The position numbers and the translations under genes are program-made. From NCBI GenBank assembly GCA_947374125.1, contig CANCAR010000042.1:1-15948 (forward strand): a stretch of 15,948 nucleotides of DNA. The letters run 5' to 3'. Under the pieces are notes generated by a model. It made no database searches and was not told the DNA's origin. It saw nothing but the letters and a program-made list of their open reading frames with translations. This document shows positions 1 to 8,667 of the stretch, piece by piece (position 1 is the first letter of the stretch; each line of letters begins with the position of its first letter). Source of the DNA: Hyphomicrobiales bacterium (GTDB taxonomy: Bacteria; Pseudomonadota; Alphaproteobacteria; Rhizobiales; Beijerinckiaceae).

Positions 1-111
1 GAGCTCTTGATGCCGTTGCGCCTAGCTTTAACGGGGCTGGAGCATGGGCCAGAGCTGAAATTGCTCTTACCGCTCATTGGTGAGGCACAAGCCCGCTTAA
101 GGCTCGCGTAA
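1..111 (+). CDS. gltX: glutamyl-tRNA synthetase, C-terminal end only (partial)
   Basis: The first frame is open from the left edge and ends in TAA after 36 codons. The residues (PLRLALTGLEHGPEL, then LLPLIG) match the extreme C-terminus of bacterial glutamyl-tRNA synthetase, where the anticodon-binding domain ends in a segment of the form PLR.ALTG...GPEL..L.PLIG. The enzyme charges tRNA-Glu in the cytoplasm; in bacteria without GlnRS it also mischarges tRNA-Gln for later amidation. Catalytic motifs lie outside the window, so the identification rests on this tail alone. Only 7 bases separate the stop from the stop of the convergent DUF2865 gene, so any transcription stop must lie inside that neighbour. 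Confidence 0.82.
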   Translation, partial: ELLMPLRLALTGLEHGPELKLLLPLIGEAQARLRLA

Positions 112-118
112 AGGCAGC

Positions 119-1252
119 TTATTGAACGGCTGTTACAGCCGCAGCACCCGGGGCGCGCAGGATACGAATCTTGCGCTTTGTCCCGTCGGGCGCGGTGATT
201 TCGCGGATATCACCTTGGCCTATGGGCACAATATCGGTGCCGGCTGGAATTGCGTTTTGTAGGGCTATCAGGTCCTGGGCGGGTTGAGGCGCAGGTGTAG
301 GGTCACCCTTTTTCGGCTTGGCGGGCGCTTTAAGATCGCGTGGCCGGGATAATTCCTGCGCTTTGAGCTCGGATACGGGTGCATCGGTTTGCCCAATCAC
401 GTCCATAATCCGCTCGGCATCGGCCAGCGTTTCGGCCCAGTTTTTTCCAGCTACCCGGCAAGAGCAGGTGGCGTCAATCGTTGTGCGATGCCGAAAAGCC
501 GTTGGCAGCGCGGTATAGGGTTGGCCATTCGTGGCCGAGACCGCGCCATCAACTTCTCGGTCATTGGGCTGGATATAGAGGCTAGCTTCGGCCCCCGGGC
601 AAGACGCATGACATAGGTCGGAATCAGAGGCTAAGCGGCTGTTGGAGCCATATTGGCTTATGGGGAAGAAATAGCCGTCACAGCTCCGCACGCAAATGGT
701 CCGATACCCGTTTGCAATCGAATCGCCCATGCGAGCCATCGGATCGTCGGGCATTTCGGAAGCTTGCAGCCCGTTGGTTGCGCCGCCAAAAGGCGTAAGC
801 ACATTTCCATTGGCCTGACCATTGGCTGGCGCACTACCCGCGGCACAATTGACATTGATCGTTGCAATCAGAGTGTCTCGTCGCGCCGCGAGATCGCTCG
901 AATTATCGCGCGAGGCCTCTTCTTTGAGCGATTGGACGTCCTGTTCCAACTGGCCAATCTGGGCTTGCAAAGACGGGCATTTCGCAGGTGTTGGACTTGT
1001 AAGCAGAGGAATACGCATATCATTGCAGCCCATCGATTTGGCATACGCAATGGTTCTATCGAGTTCTCGCTGCGTCTTTTTCAAGGTTGTGATGGCGTCG
1101 GCGTTCGCATTGGACGAGATGGAATATTCAACCGCCGCAAGTTCGGTCCGTAACCGGTCGCAATATCCAGCGGCCTGAGCAAAGGCAAAGCCATGGCTCA
1201 GAGAAACCAGCAGAAGGGACGACAGGATGAAACGGGTTGCGCGCTTGATCAT
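119..1252 (-). CDS. exported DUF2865 protein, function unknown
   Basis: This 377-residue protein has an N-terminal signal peptide (basic start, hydrophobic residues 8-22, likely cleavage near residues 25-27), so it should act in the periplasm or envelope. Residues 94-130 are charged and heptad-like, suggesting a coiled coil. The core at about 180-285 carries the DUF2865 pattern: GYRTICVRSCDGYFFPIS (Cys187, Cys191), CHASCPGAE (Cys214, Cys218) and CSC (Cys263, Cys265). Including Cys31, 76, 92 and 136 there are ten cysteines, all in the mature part, which suggests disulfides. A Pro/Lys-rich stretch (308-325) precedes a C-terminal segment. The family is known mainly from Hyphomicrobiales and has no established function that I know of. 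It lies 118 bp downstream of the 107-residue exported-protein gene on the same strand, so the two may share a transcript. The start is the ATG directly before the basic signal-peptide residues. Confidence 0.85.
   Translation of the reverse strand: MIKRATRFILSSLLLVSLSHGFAFAQAAGYCDRLRTELAAVEYSISSNANADAITTLKKTQRELDRTIAYAKSMGCNDMRIPLLTSPTPAKCPSLQAQIGQLEQDVQSLKEEASRDNSSDLAARRDTLIATINVNCAAGSAPANGQANGNVLTPFGGATNGLQASEMPDDPMARMGDSIANGYRTICVRSCDGYFFPISQYGSNSRLASDSDLCHASCPGAEASLYIQPNDREVDGAVSATNGQPYTALPTAFRHRTTIDATCSCRVAGKNWAETLADAERIMDVIGQTDAPVSELKAQELSRPRDLKAPAKPKKGDPTPAPQPAQDLIALQNAIPAGTDIVPIGQGDIREITAPDGTKRKIRILRAPGAAAVTAVQ
127..141. terminator. short perfect palindrome at the gltX/DUF2865 convergence (weak terminator candidate)
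   Basis: CGGCTGTTACAGCCG reads the same on both strands apart from its central base. It lies 15 bases after the gltX stop and inside the last codons of the opposing gene. It could fold as a 5-6 bp stem in either transcript. No T-run follows on either strand, so a role in ending transcription is a guess from position. Confidence 0.22.
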
Positions 1253-1370
1253 AGGACTTTCGACATCGGGAAGCGGCTTAGAGGCCTCAAGATCGCGTCA
1301 AAATGATGACCGATCCTGCGCGTGGTCTTTCCATCCCGAGCGCGTCTCGTCAAGCGCTGGTGTCGATCAA

Positions 1371-1694
1371 TTAGTTAGAGCAGGTGACGATATAGACCGG
1401 CGTCGGCAAGCGGCTAGTGATCTTTTTCGAAAGCGAAGCCGTCACATCGGACGCTTCCGCCGCCGCATAGCGCAGGGATGCCTTCATTCCGTTCACCTGG
1501 CACCATGAATCTGCGATCAGCTTGGCGCAAGCCCCGCCTTCGGCCAAGCAATCACCCATACCATAGCCATCATCCGCTGGAACCACAAATTCACGAACCA
1601 ATGGATCAGCCGAACGGGCTATCTCTACCGATCCCACAAAAGTGAAGACGAATGAAACTGCTACAACAAAATTGAACATACGCATGAACGGCAT
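1371..1694 (-). CDS. small exported cysteine-containing protein, function unknown
   Basis: This is a 107-residue protein with a hydrophobic N-terminus (about residues 7-22) and a likely signal-peptidase site after SA near residue 29. That leaves a mature protein of about 78 residues with four cysteines (49, 56, 65 and 105), probably oxidised in the periplasm. The core pattern GYG.GDCL...GAC..LIADSWC resembles conserved small secreted hypotheticals of Hyphomicrobiales, from memory; I know of no assigned role. Three in-frame ATGs (codons 1, 4 and 6) could be the start. None has a clear Shine-Dalgarno sequence and all keep the signal peptide, so the first is used by convention. It is divergent from cysS and upstream of the DUF2865 gene on the same strand. 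The signal peptide, plausible codon use and conserved-looking Cys spacing support a real gene. Confidence 0.68.
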   Translation of the reverse strand: MPFMRMFNFVVAVSFVFTFVGSVEIARSADPLVREFVVPADDGYGMGDCLAEGGACAKLIADSWCQVNGMKASLRYAAAEASDVTASLSKKITSRLPTPVYIVTCSN

Positions 1695-1927
1695 TCCGGA
1701 AAGGGATTAGAAGCGCGAAAATCCACTCGAGAGCTTACAAAATCGTTAAATTTCAACCAAAGAAGGTAGAAAAAAATAACACACACTAAAGTTGAAAAAA
1801 GTCGACCTGTTTGTTTGCTTGACGGCGGCTTCTGTCGCCTGCATGATGAAGGGATGACCCAATCTTTCGCCCTCCGCATTTGCGAGATTATTAGCTAGCA
1901 TTTTTGCTGGCCGGGGCCGTTTTACTC

Positions 1928-1956
1928 TTGATGACAGAGCAAATGTTTCCGATAGC
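1928..1956 (+). promoter_or_regulatory. possible sigma-70-type promoter for cysS
   Basis: TTGATG (1928-1933) and GATAGC (1951-1956) are separated by 17 bases, and the pair ends 21 bases before the cysS ATG. The -35 matches TTGACA at four positions and the -10 matches TATAAT at three. The implied leader is short but still contains the ribosome-binding site. Weak and made by eye. Confidence 0.25.
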
Positions 1957-1967
1957 CAGCTTAAGGC

Positions 1968-1971
1968 AGGA
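1968..1971 (+). promoter_or_regulatory. ribosome-binding site of cysS
   Basis: AGGA lies six bases upstream of the ATG and supports that start, which also gives the conserved cysteinyl-tRNA synthetase N-terminus SLTLYNTLTRKKE. Confidence 0.7.
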
Positions 1972-1977
1972 ACCTCT

Positions 1978-3441
<1,464 letters not shown>

Positions 3442-3455
3442 AAAGCCTCACTTTC

Positions 3456-3545
3456 TCCGTCATTGCGAGGAGCAAAGCGACGAAGCAACCCAGATCTTTT
3501 CTGCACCATCAACTAGGTTGCTTCACGTTCGTTCGCAATGACGGA
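3456..3545. repeat. 90-bp palindromic repeat element (REP/MITE-like)
   Basis: The left arm (3456-3490) begins TCCGTCATTGCGA and ends GAAGCAACC. The reverse complement of the right arm (3516-3545) begins and ends with the same 13 and 9 bases. The arms differ only in the middle (13 versus 8 bases) and are separated by 25 bases, so the element can form one long stem-loop. From memory, sequences of the type GTCATTGCGAGGAGC...GACGAAGCAA are dispersed palindromic repeats in several bacterial genomes. Only one copy is in this window. It lies between the cysS stop and the acetyltransferase start, where it would be transcribed if these genes are co-transcribed. Confidence 0.85.
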
Positions 3546-3583
3546 CTAAACGCTGACGGGTTGAAAACGCGGGGCGCCACCTC

Positions 3584-4102
3584 ATGATCCTCTCCGCCAC
3601 CCCGAAATGGTCGGCTCCCGCACTACGGCCTTATCTCCCCAAAGACCTTGCCATCTTGCTGCGCATTGTTCGCACCAGCATTGAGCAATTGGCGGCAGAG
3701 GAGTATTCGCCCGGCCAAGTGAACGCTTGGATTGAGGCGTTTGACGATGAGGCGGCTTTTGCCAAGCGCTTAGAAAATAGCTTAACGCTGGTTGCCACGC
3801 TGGAAGGCCTGCCTGCTGGATTTATTTCCCTGAAAGGTACGGATCAGATTGATCTGCTCTACGTTGCACCCGGCGTAGCGCGGCGCGGTGTGGCGACGAT
3901 ATTGGTCGATGCGCTCGAAAAACTCTCCCTTGCGCGGGGTGCTATTGCCTTGAAAGTCGAGGCGAGCGATTGCGCGGTGCCGCTTTTCTCGGGTCGAGGT
4001 TATGAGCCTCAGCGGCGGAATACCCTGGCGCTTGGCGATGAATGGCTTGCTAACACCACAATGTCGAAACCCTTAGGCCAACCGGCTGAGACTACCCATT
4101 GA
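3584..4102 (+). CDS. GNAT-family N-acetyltransferase
   Basis: A 172-residue protein of GNAT size and layout: an N-terminal part with helices near 18-60, a central strand (LTLVATLEGLPAGFISLKG), then the acetyl-CoA-binding motif A at 88-110 (DLLYVAPGVARRGVATILVDAL, split here by the sequence IDL/LYVAPG). In this motif the R-R-G-V-A turn corresponds to the family Q/RxxGxG/A pyrophosphate loop. A late segment FSGRGYEPQRRNTL (136-149) is typical of the C-terminal half of small-molecule or peptide acetyltransferases. The substrate cannot be told from sequence. The gene lies between cysS and cimA in one orientation and ends 11 bases before the cimA ATG, so co-transcription is likely. The start ATG follows the palindromic repeat by 38 bases and has only a weak Shine-Dalgarno sequence. 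Confidence 0.85.
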   Translation: MILSATPKWSAPALRPYLPKDLAILLRIVRTSIEQLAAEEYSPGQVNAWIEAFDDEAAFAKRLENSLTLVATLEGLPAGFISLKGTDQIDLLYVAPGVARRGVATILVDALEKLSLARGAIALKVEASDCAVPLFSGRGYEPQRRNTLALGDEWLANTTMSKPLGQPAETTH

Positions 4103-4113
4103 CAGGCCCTACC

Positions 4114-5706
4114 ATGACCGACCGGCTCTATCTTTTCGACACGACCCTGCGGGATGGCGCGCAGACAACCGGTGTTGATTTCTCACTCGACGATAAAATC
4201 CAGATCGCCACCATGCTGGATGGTTTGGGTGTAGATTATGTTGAGGGTGGTTATCCGGGTGCCAACCCGATGGATACCGAGTTTTTCGGTAAGAAGCGTA
4301 CCAAAACAGCCCGGTTTACCGCTTTTGGCATGACCAAGAAGATCGGGCGTTCGATCTCGAACGATCCGGGGATTGCGGGTCTTTTGGCATCCCAAAGCGA
4401 TGCGATCTGCTTTGTCGGCAAAGCGTGGGATTATCAGGTGCGCGTGGCGCTCGAGGCGACGTTAGAGGATAATCTCGACTCGATCCGCGAAAGCATCGCA
4501 GCGACGGTAGTGGCGGGTCGCGAAACGCTGCTTGATTGCGAGCATTTTTTTGATGGGTACAAAGACAACCCCGCTTATGCCCTGCAGGTCGCAAAAGCAG
4601 CTTACGAGGCGGGTGCTCGCTGGGTGGTATTGTGCGATACCAATGGCGGCACGCTGCCGCATGAAGTCGAGCGCATCGTCGCCGAGATGACGAAGCATAT
4701 TCCCGGTCCGCATCTCGGCATTCACGCGCATGATGATACGGGGCAGGCAGTGGCGAATTCGCTTGCCGCCGTTCGTGCTGGCGCACGGCAAATCCAAGGC
4801 ACGCTCAACGGGCTCGGCGAGCGCTGCGGCAATGCCAATCTCGCTACCATCATTCCAACTTTGAAGCTCAAAAGCGAATTCTCTTCGCTGGTTTCGATCA
4901 GCGTAACGGACGAGGCGTTGAAAACGCTAACGCAGGTGTCCCGCGCTTTGGATGAAATCTTGAATCGCTCGCCCAATCGCCATGCGCCTTACGTTGGCGC
5001 GTCGGCTTTTGCCACGAAAGCCGGTATTCATGCCTCAGCCGTCATGAAAGACCCGCGTACCTATGAGCATGTGGTACCCGAAAGCGTCGGCAATCACCGC
5101 AAAATGTTGGTGTCCGATCAAGCCGGACGCTCGAATATTCTGGCCGAATTGGAACGCCTCGGCATTGAGGTGAAAAAGGACGATCACCGCATTTCGCGCC
5201 TCTTGGAAGAGGTGAAAGAACGCGAGGGGCTCGGCTATTCCTATGAAGGGGCGGATGCAAGCTTCTTTTTGCTGGCGCAGCGCATTTTGGGCGAGGTTCC
5301 CGAGTTTTTCCGTGTCGAACGCTTTAGCGTAAACGTTGAGCGGCGGTTCTCGGAGGATGGTGGCGACGAGACCATCGCTGAAGCCTTTGTGAAGGTGATG
5401 GTGGATGGCGAAAGACTGATTTCAGCCGCCGAGGGCAACGGCCCCGTGAACGCGCTGGACCTCGCTTTGCGCAAAGATTTGGGGAAATACCAAAGCTCTA
5501 TCAAGGATTTGGAGCTGGTAGATTATAAGGTCCGCATCTTCCAAGGCGGCTCGGACGCCGTAACGCGCGTACTGGTAGAGACGGCGGATGAGACGGGCGA
5601 GCGCTGGACCACGGTGGGCGTCAGCGGAAACATCATTGATGCTTCGTTTCAGGCCTTGATTGACTCGATAACCTATAAGCTCGTGCGCAGCGGGGCGGTG
5701 GCTTAA
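4114..5706 (+). CDS. cimA: (R)-citramalate synthase
   Basis: A 530-residue DRE-TIM metallolyase of the long citramalate synthase type. It condenses pyruvate with acetyl-CoA to give (R)-citramalate, the entry to threonine-independent isoleucine synthesis. The N-terminal LYLFDTTLRDGAQTTGVDFS contains Arg13 and Asp14 for catalysis and metal binding. IHAHDD supplies His204 and His206, and GERCGNANL supplies Asn240. Residues about 405-525 look like the LeuA-type C-terminal regulatory domain, so feedback by isoleucine is plausible. Close family members include 2-isopropylmalate and homocitrate synthases, but the DTTLRDGAQTTGVDFS opening and overall length fit citramalate synthase better. An upstream TTG at 4099 overlaps the acetyltransferase stop and would add five residues. 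The ATG was chosen because it gives the usual N-terminus and has AGG seven bases upstream. Confidence 0.9.
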   Translation: MTDRLYLFDTTLRDGAQTTGVDFSLDDKIQIATMLDGLGVDYVEGGYPGANPMDTEFFGKKRTKTARFTAFGMTKKIGRSISNDPGIAGLLASQSDAICFVGKAWDYQVRVALEATLEDNLDSIRESIAATVVAGRETLLDCEHFFDGYKDNPAYALQVAKAAYEAGARWVVLCDTNGGTLPHEVERIVAEMTKHIPGPHLGIHAHDDTGQAVANSLAAVRAGARQIQGTLNGLGERCGNANLATIIPTLKLKSEFSSLVSISVTDEALKTLTQVSRALDEILNRSPNRHAPYVGASAFATKAGIHASAVMKDPRTYEHVVPESVGNHRKMLVSDQAGRSNILAELERLGIEVKKDDHRISRLLEEVKEREGLGYSYEGADASFFLLAQRILGEVPEFFRVERFSVNVERRFSEDGGDETIAEAFVKVMVDGERLISAAEGNGPVNALDLALRKDLGKYQSSIKDLELVDYKVRIFQGGSDAVTRVLVETADETGERWTTVGVSGNIIDASFQALIDSITYKLVRSGAVA

Positions 5707-5715
5707 ACCACCGCC
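5694..5715. terminator. hairpin terminator candidate with the cimA stop codon in its loop
   Basis: GGCGGTGG and CCACCGCC form a perfect 8-bp GC-rich stem around the six-base loop CTTAAA. The loop holds the cimA TAA, and the left arm is the cimA C-terminal coding sequence. The pirin stop lies seven bases beyond, so the hairpin sits where two transcripts converge and could serve both. The following GTTATCGTTATTT is T-rich but not a strict T-run. Confidence 0.55.
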
Positions 5716-5722
5716 GTTATCG

Positions 5723-6640
5723 TTATTTCCGAACGCCCTCTTTAATAAACGTTCCCGAGCGCAATTCGTTAACTGCTGTCATCAGCTCTTCGCGCGTGTT
5801 CATCACGATGGGGCCGTGCCAAGCCACCGGCTCGCGGATCGGGGCGCCCGAGATCAGCAGAAAACGAACGCCTTTTTCGCCTGCTTGCACGACGACTTCA
5901 TCGCCCGTATCAAACACCACAAGCGTTCTATTGCCGCTCATATCGCGCAAATGGATTTCTTCGCCATTGACCTCTTTCTCAACCAGCACGCCAAACGGCT
6001 TTGACGCATCGCGGAACGTGGCCGAGCCTTCAAAAATATAGGCAAAGGCCGAGCGATACGTATCGACCGGAAACACTTTCCGCTTGCCGGGCGGTACATA
6101 TATATCGAGATATTGCGGGTCCGCCGCGATGCCATCTACCGGCCCCGTCCTGCCCCAAAACGAGCCGACGACAACCCGCACACGGGTGCCGTCATCCTCA
6201 AAAATCTCTGGAATTTCTTTCGAACTTACATCTTGATAGCGTGGCGTGGTCATTTTCAGCTGCGAGGGCAGATTGGCCCAAAGCTGGAAGCCGTGCATCC
6301 TGCCCGCCGCATCGCCCTTCGGCATTTCCTGGTGCATGATGCCGGAACCCGCCGTCATCCATTGCACATCGCCTGCGCCGAGTGTGCCCTGATTGCCGAG
6401 GCTGTCGCCATGCTCGACGGTTCCCGCGAGCACATAGGTGATCGTCTCAATGCCGCGATGCGGATGCCAAGGGAACCCCTTGAGGTAATTCTCAGGGCGA
6501 TCATTGCGGAAATCATCCATCATCAAAAACGGGTCGGTTAGGCTTGGATCGCCAAAGCCGAACACACGTTGAAGGTTAACACCAGCGCCTTCAAGATGCG
6601 GCGTGGTGCCGGAGATATGACGAACGGGACGAATAGACAT
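5723..6640 (-). CDS. pirin family protein
   Basis: A 305-residue bicupin of the pirin family. In the N-terminal cupin, FPWHPHRGIETITYVLAG gives metal ligands His59 and His61 and GSGIMHQEMP gives His103 and Glu105. These are the four ligands that hold iron in characterised pirins. The second cupin (about 165-285) lacks such a set, as usual. Bacterial pirins have been reported as quercetin 2,3-dioxygenases and as redox-linked regulators, but the substrate here cannot be deduced. The chosen ATG gives the typical start MSIRPVRHISG; an in-frame TTG 15 bases upstream would add five atypical residues. The gene converges on cimA, and the LOG gene lies upstream on the same strand (about 100 bp away), so the two may be co-transcribed. 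Confidence 0.9.
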   Translation of the reverse strand: MSIRPVRHISGTTPHLEGAGVNLQRVFGFGDPSLTDPFLMMDDFRNDRPENYLKGFPWHPHRGIETITYVLAGTVEHGDSLGNQGTLGAGDVQWMTAGSGIMHQEMPKGDAAGRMHGFQLWANLPSQLKMTTPRYQDVSSKEIPEIFEDDGTRVRVVVGSFWGRTGPVDGIAADPQYLDIYVPPGKRKVFPVDTYRSAFAYIFEGSATFRDASKPFGVLVEKEVNGEEIHLRDMSGNRTLVVFDTGDEVVVQAGEKGVRFLLISGAPIREPVAWHGPIVMNTREELMTAVNELRSGTFIKEGVRK

Positions 6641-6742
6641 GATGAGTCCGATCAAAATAACGAGGAAGATATGCGCTAGAAATAGGGTGTAACGTTGCCC
6701 GCTTAAAGTCCCATCTTTGCAAATGGTGGCTTGCGAAGAGGC

Positions 6743-7342
6743 TTATAATTTTTCGGTGATCGCGGCGTTCCCAGCCTCACTGGCGTGACGACGAAGGCGG
6801 GCTTCGAGCATGGGGAGAATATCGTCAGTCTTCTCAGCCACGAGATAATTCACTTCAAACCCGTCGCGGATGAACTCGAAATTCCGCATATGCGCGAAAA
6901 GTGTCAAAAGTGGACGCCAGAAGCCGCCAATATCGGCAATCAGAATGGGCTTGGTGTGTTGGCCGAGTTGCGACCAAGTGAGTTGTTCGACAAGCTCTTC
7001 GAGCGTCCCAACGCCACCCGGTAGCGCCACAAATGCATCGGATCGGTCAAACATCAGCTGTTTGCGCGTGTGCATATCGGGCACGACGATCATGTCATCG
7101 GCGTTTTTCAACATCACTTCACGGTCTTTGAGAAATTCGGGAATGATACCGGTTACTTTTCCGCCATGGTCGATAACCGCGCGGGCAACCGTTCCCATCA
7201 ATCCGGTATTGCCGCCACCATAGACCAGACGAATATCCGCCCCTGCCATCGCTTTGCCGAGATCAAACGCCGCTTGTTCGAAGGCAGGATCGGTTCCCGG
7301 ACCGGAACCACAATAAACGCAGAGGGATGAAAGCTTGTTCAT
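6743..7342 (-). CDS. LOG family protein (cytokinin riboside 5'-monophosphate phosphoribohydrolase type)
   Basis: A 199-residue Rossmann-like protein of the LOG (Lonely Guy) family. It opens with SLCVYCGSGPG, then has YGGGNTGLMG (41-50), MHTRKQLMFDRSDAFVALPGG and the signature PGGVGTLEE (108-116), with Arg93, Lys94 and Glu115/Glu116 in the expected catalytic places. Characterised members split nucleoside 5'-monophosphates into free base and ribose 5-phosphate, which in plants and some bacteria releases active cytokinins. In most bacteria the physiological substrate is not settled. The length is normal for the short group. A GTG 15 bases upstream is an alternative start; the ATG was chosen because MNKLSSLCVYCGS is the usual N-terminus. 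It is divergent from the LysM gene, with about 110 bp of shared upstream DNA. Confidence 0.9.
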   Translation of the reverse strand: MNKLSSLCVYCGSGPGTDPAFEQAAFDLGKAMAGADIRLVYGGGNTGLMGTVARAVIDHGGKVTGIIPEFLKDREVMLKNADDMIVVPDMHTRKQLMFDRSDAFVALPGGVGTLEELVEQLTWSQLGQHTKPILIADIGGFWRPLLTLFAHMRNFEFIRDGFEVNYLVAEKTDDILPMLEARLRRHASEAGNAAITEKL

Positions 7343-7460
7343 GGCTTTTTTTCGCACTGCAAAAGATATATCGTCAAGGTCATCCTAACGACAACTCTGG
7401 CGATTTATTCGGATTTATGGTTCACTGCACCGCAAGAGTTCCTAAAAAGAGATGGCATCA

Positions 7461-8666
7461 ATGAGAAACTGGTTTGTGCTCGGAATAGCAGCGGTCGTAT
7501 TGATCGGCATTGTTTCGTATTTGAGGATGCCATCCAACACCGTTACGCCAGCCGAAACGCCAATGGTGCAAGCGGAAGTAGCCACTCCTGCACCAGAGCC
7601 CACGCCTATCGCACCGGTTGCAACGGAAACAAAAGCTCCGGCTATTGAGCCCCCCAGTTTTGATATCGTGCGCGTCGAGCCAACCGGTGAAATGGTCGTG
7701 GGTGGCCGCGGCGAGCCCGATTCAATGATGACACTTATGGGCGACGGTAAACCGCTAGAGGCGGCCAAGGTGGGCAGCAATGGCCAGTTTGCCATGGTTC
7801 CAGCACCTTTGCTTCCCGGACCGCATAACTTAACGTTGTCGATGAAGCTTGCCGATGGCCAAACGCTTCTCTCCACCCAAAACGTCGCCGTCGATATTCC
7901 GGAAAACAAAAACGGACCATTGCTTGTTGCCAAAACCGAAGCCGGGAAGCCGACGCAGCTCTTGACGCCGGTCGCGCCTGATGAGACCGCAGGAAAAACG
8001 GCCCCGAAAACCTTAGACGGTGCGGCCGAGCCAGCCACATCAACCCAATCGAAGAAATCATCTGAACCGGCGGTCGCGCGCGCGATTGTCGCGATCACCG
8101 TCGTTGAGGCCGAGGATTCCGGTACGCTTTATGCCGCCGGAAAAGCTGCCGCAGGCGCGACCATTCGTCTTTATCTCAATGACAGCTATCTCGCCTCGGC
8201 CGAAGTCGGACAAGATGCCGCTTGGGCGCTGAAAATTGCCAAGGGCGTCGTGCCGGGCCAATACAGAGTAAGGGCTGACGATGTTGATCCTGCAACCGGG
8301 AAAGTGTTTTCTCGCGCCGAGGTAGCATTCGACTTCGCGTCTAAGGTTGCTGCCGTTGCACCACAGCCTGCACCATCACCATCACCTTCACCTGCACCGA
8401 CAGCGAAGGCTGGTCAGCCTGCGGCGGCTCCCGCCCCGAGTGTTGCTGCTTCCATGCCTGCTCAAGAGCCTACAACGACCGTCTTTGTGGATTCGATTGA
8501 AACGGCAACTGTCACGCGCGGCGACAGCCTTTGGCGGATCAGCCGCAAGACCTATGGGGCGGGCGTTCGGTATACGGACATTCACAAAGCCAATCAGCAG
8601 CAGATCAGGGATCCGGATTTGATTTATCCCGGACAGGTGTTTGTAATACCAAAATTGAAAAGCTGA
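7461..8666 (+). CDS. membrane-anchored LysM peptidoglycan-binding protein
   Basis: A 401-residue protein with one N-terminal transmembrane helix (about 3-21), a long Ala/Pro-rich linker, and a C-terminal LysM domain (about 349-398: VTRGDSLWRISRKTYG, then DPDLIYPGQVFVIP). Between them, about 65-146 and 208-293 look like two Ig-like beta domains, each with a G.A-type turn and an NGQFAM- or DAAWALKI-type strand. A Pro/Ser/Ala repeat (about 302-337) precedes LysM. The protein is probably anchored in the inner membrane and reaches peptidoglycan across the periplasm. No enzymatic motif is visible, so the likely role is structural or scaffold-like. Two ATGs nine bases apart are possible starts; the second was chosen because AAAGAG lies nine bases upstream of it and abuts the first. 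It precedes the Atm1-type exporter gene in the same orientation. Confidence 0.87.
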   Translation: MRNWFVLGIAAVVLIGIVSYLRMPSNTVTPAETPMVQAEVATPAPEPTPIAPVATETKAPAIEPPSFDIVRVEPTGEMVVGGRGEPDSMMTLMGDGKPLEAAKVGSNGQFAMVPAPLLPGPHNLTLSMKLADGQTLLSTQNVAVDIPENKNGPLLVAKTEAGKPTQLLTPVAPDETAGKTAPKTLDGAAEPATSTQSKKSSEPAVARAIVAITVVEAEDSGTLYAAGKAAAGATIRLYLNDSYLASAEVGQDAAWALKIAKGVVPGQYRVRADDVDPATGKVFSRAEVAFDFASKVAAVAPQPAPSPSPSPAPTAKAGQPAAAPAPSVAASMPAQEPTTTVFVDSIETATVTRGDSLWRISRKTYGAGVRYTDIHKANQQQIRDPDLIYPGQVFVIPKLKS

Positions 8667-8667
8667 A

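Larger units (their letters stand above)
1695..1977. other. divergent intergenic region with an AT-rich tract
   Basis: This gap lies between the divergent 107-residue protein gene and cysS. Positions 1735-1815 are clearly AT-rich, with several A and T runs, unlike the flanking coding DNA, so promoters for both directions probably lie here. I see no tRNA, riboswitch or convincing small gene. An 80-codon reverse frame spans it but runs into the cysS start and looks fortuitous. Confidence 0.5.

Noticed and set aside
653..1153. 166-codon plus-strand frame opposite the DUF2865 gene
   Set aside because: It is a mirror frame of a gene with a signal peptide and recognisable domain; its own translation is Arg/Ile-rich and featureless.
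1906..1960. GCTGGC / GCCAGC inverted pair upstream of cysS
   Set aside because: Six bases of pairing across a 43-base loop is likely chance, and no known alphaproteobacterial leader control of cysS fits.
4099..4113. TTG start for cimA overlapping the acetyltransferase stop
   Set aside because: The extra five residues are not part of the family N-terminus. The ATG 15 bases on gives the usual beginning with a plausible AGG upstream.
6711..6726. Imperfect 16-base palindrome CCATCTTTGCAAATGG between the LOG and pirin genes
   Set aside because: It has a central mismatch pair, no T-run and no recognised regulator motif; too weak to call an operator or terminator.
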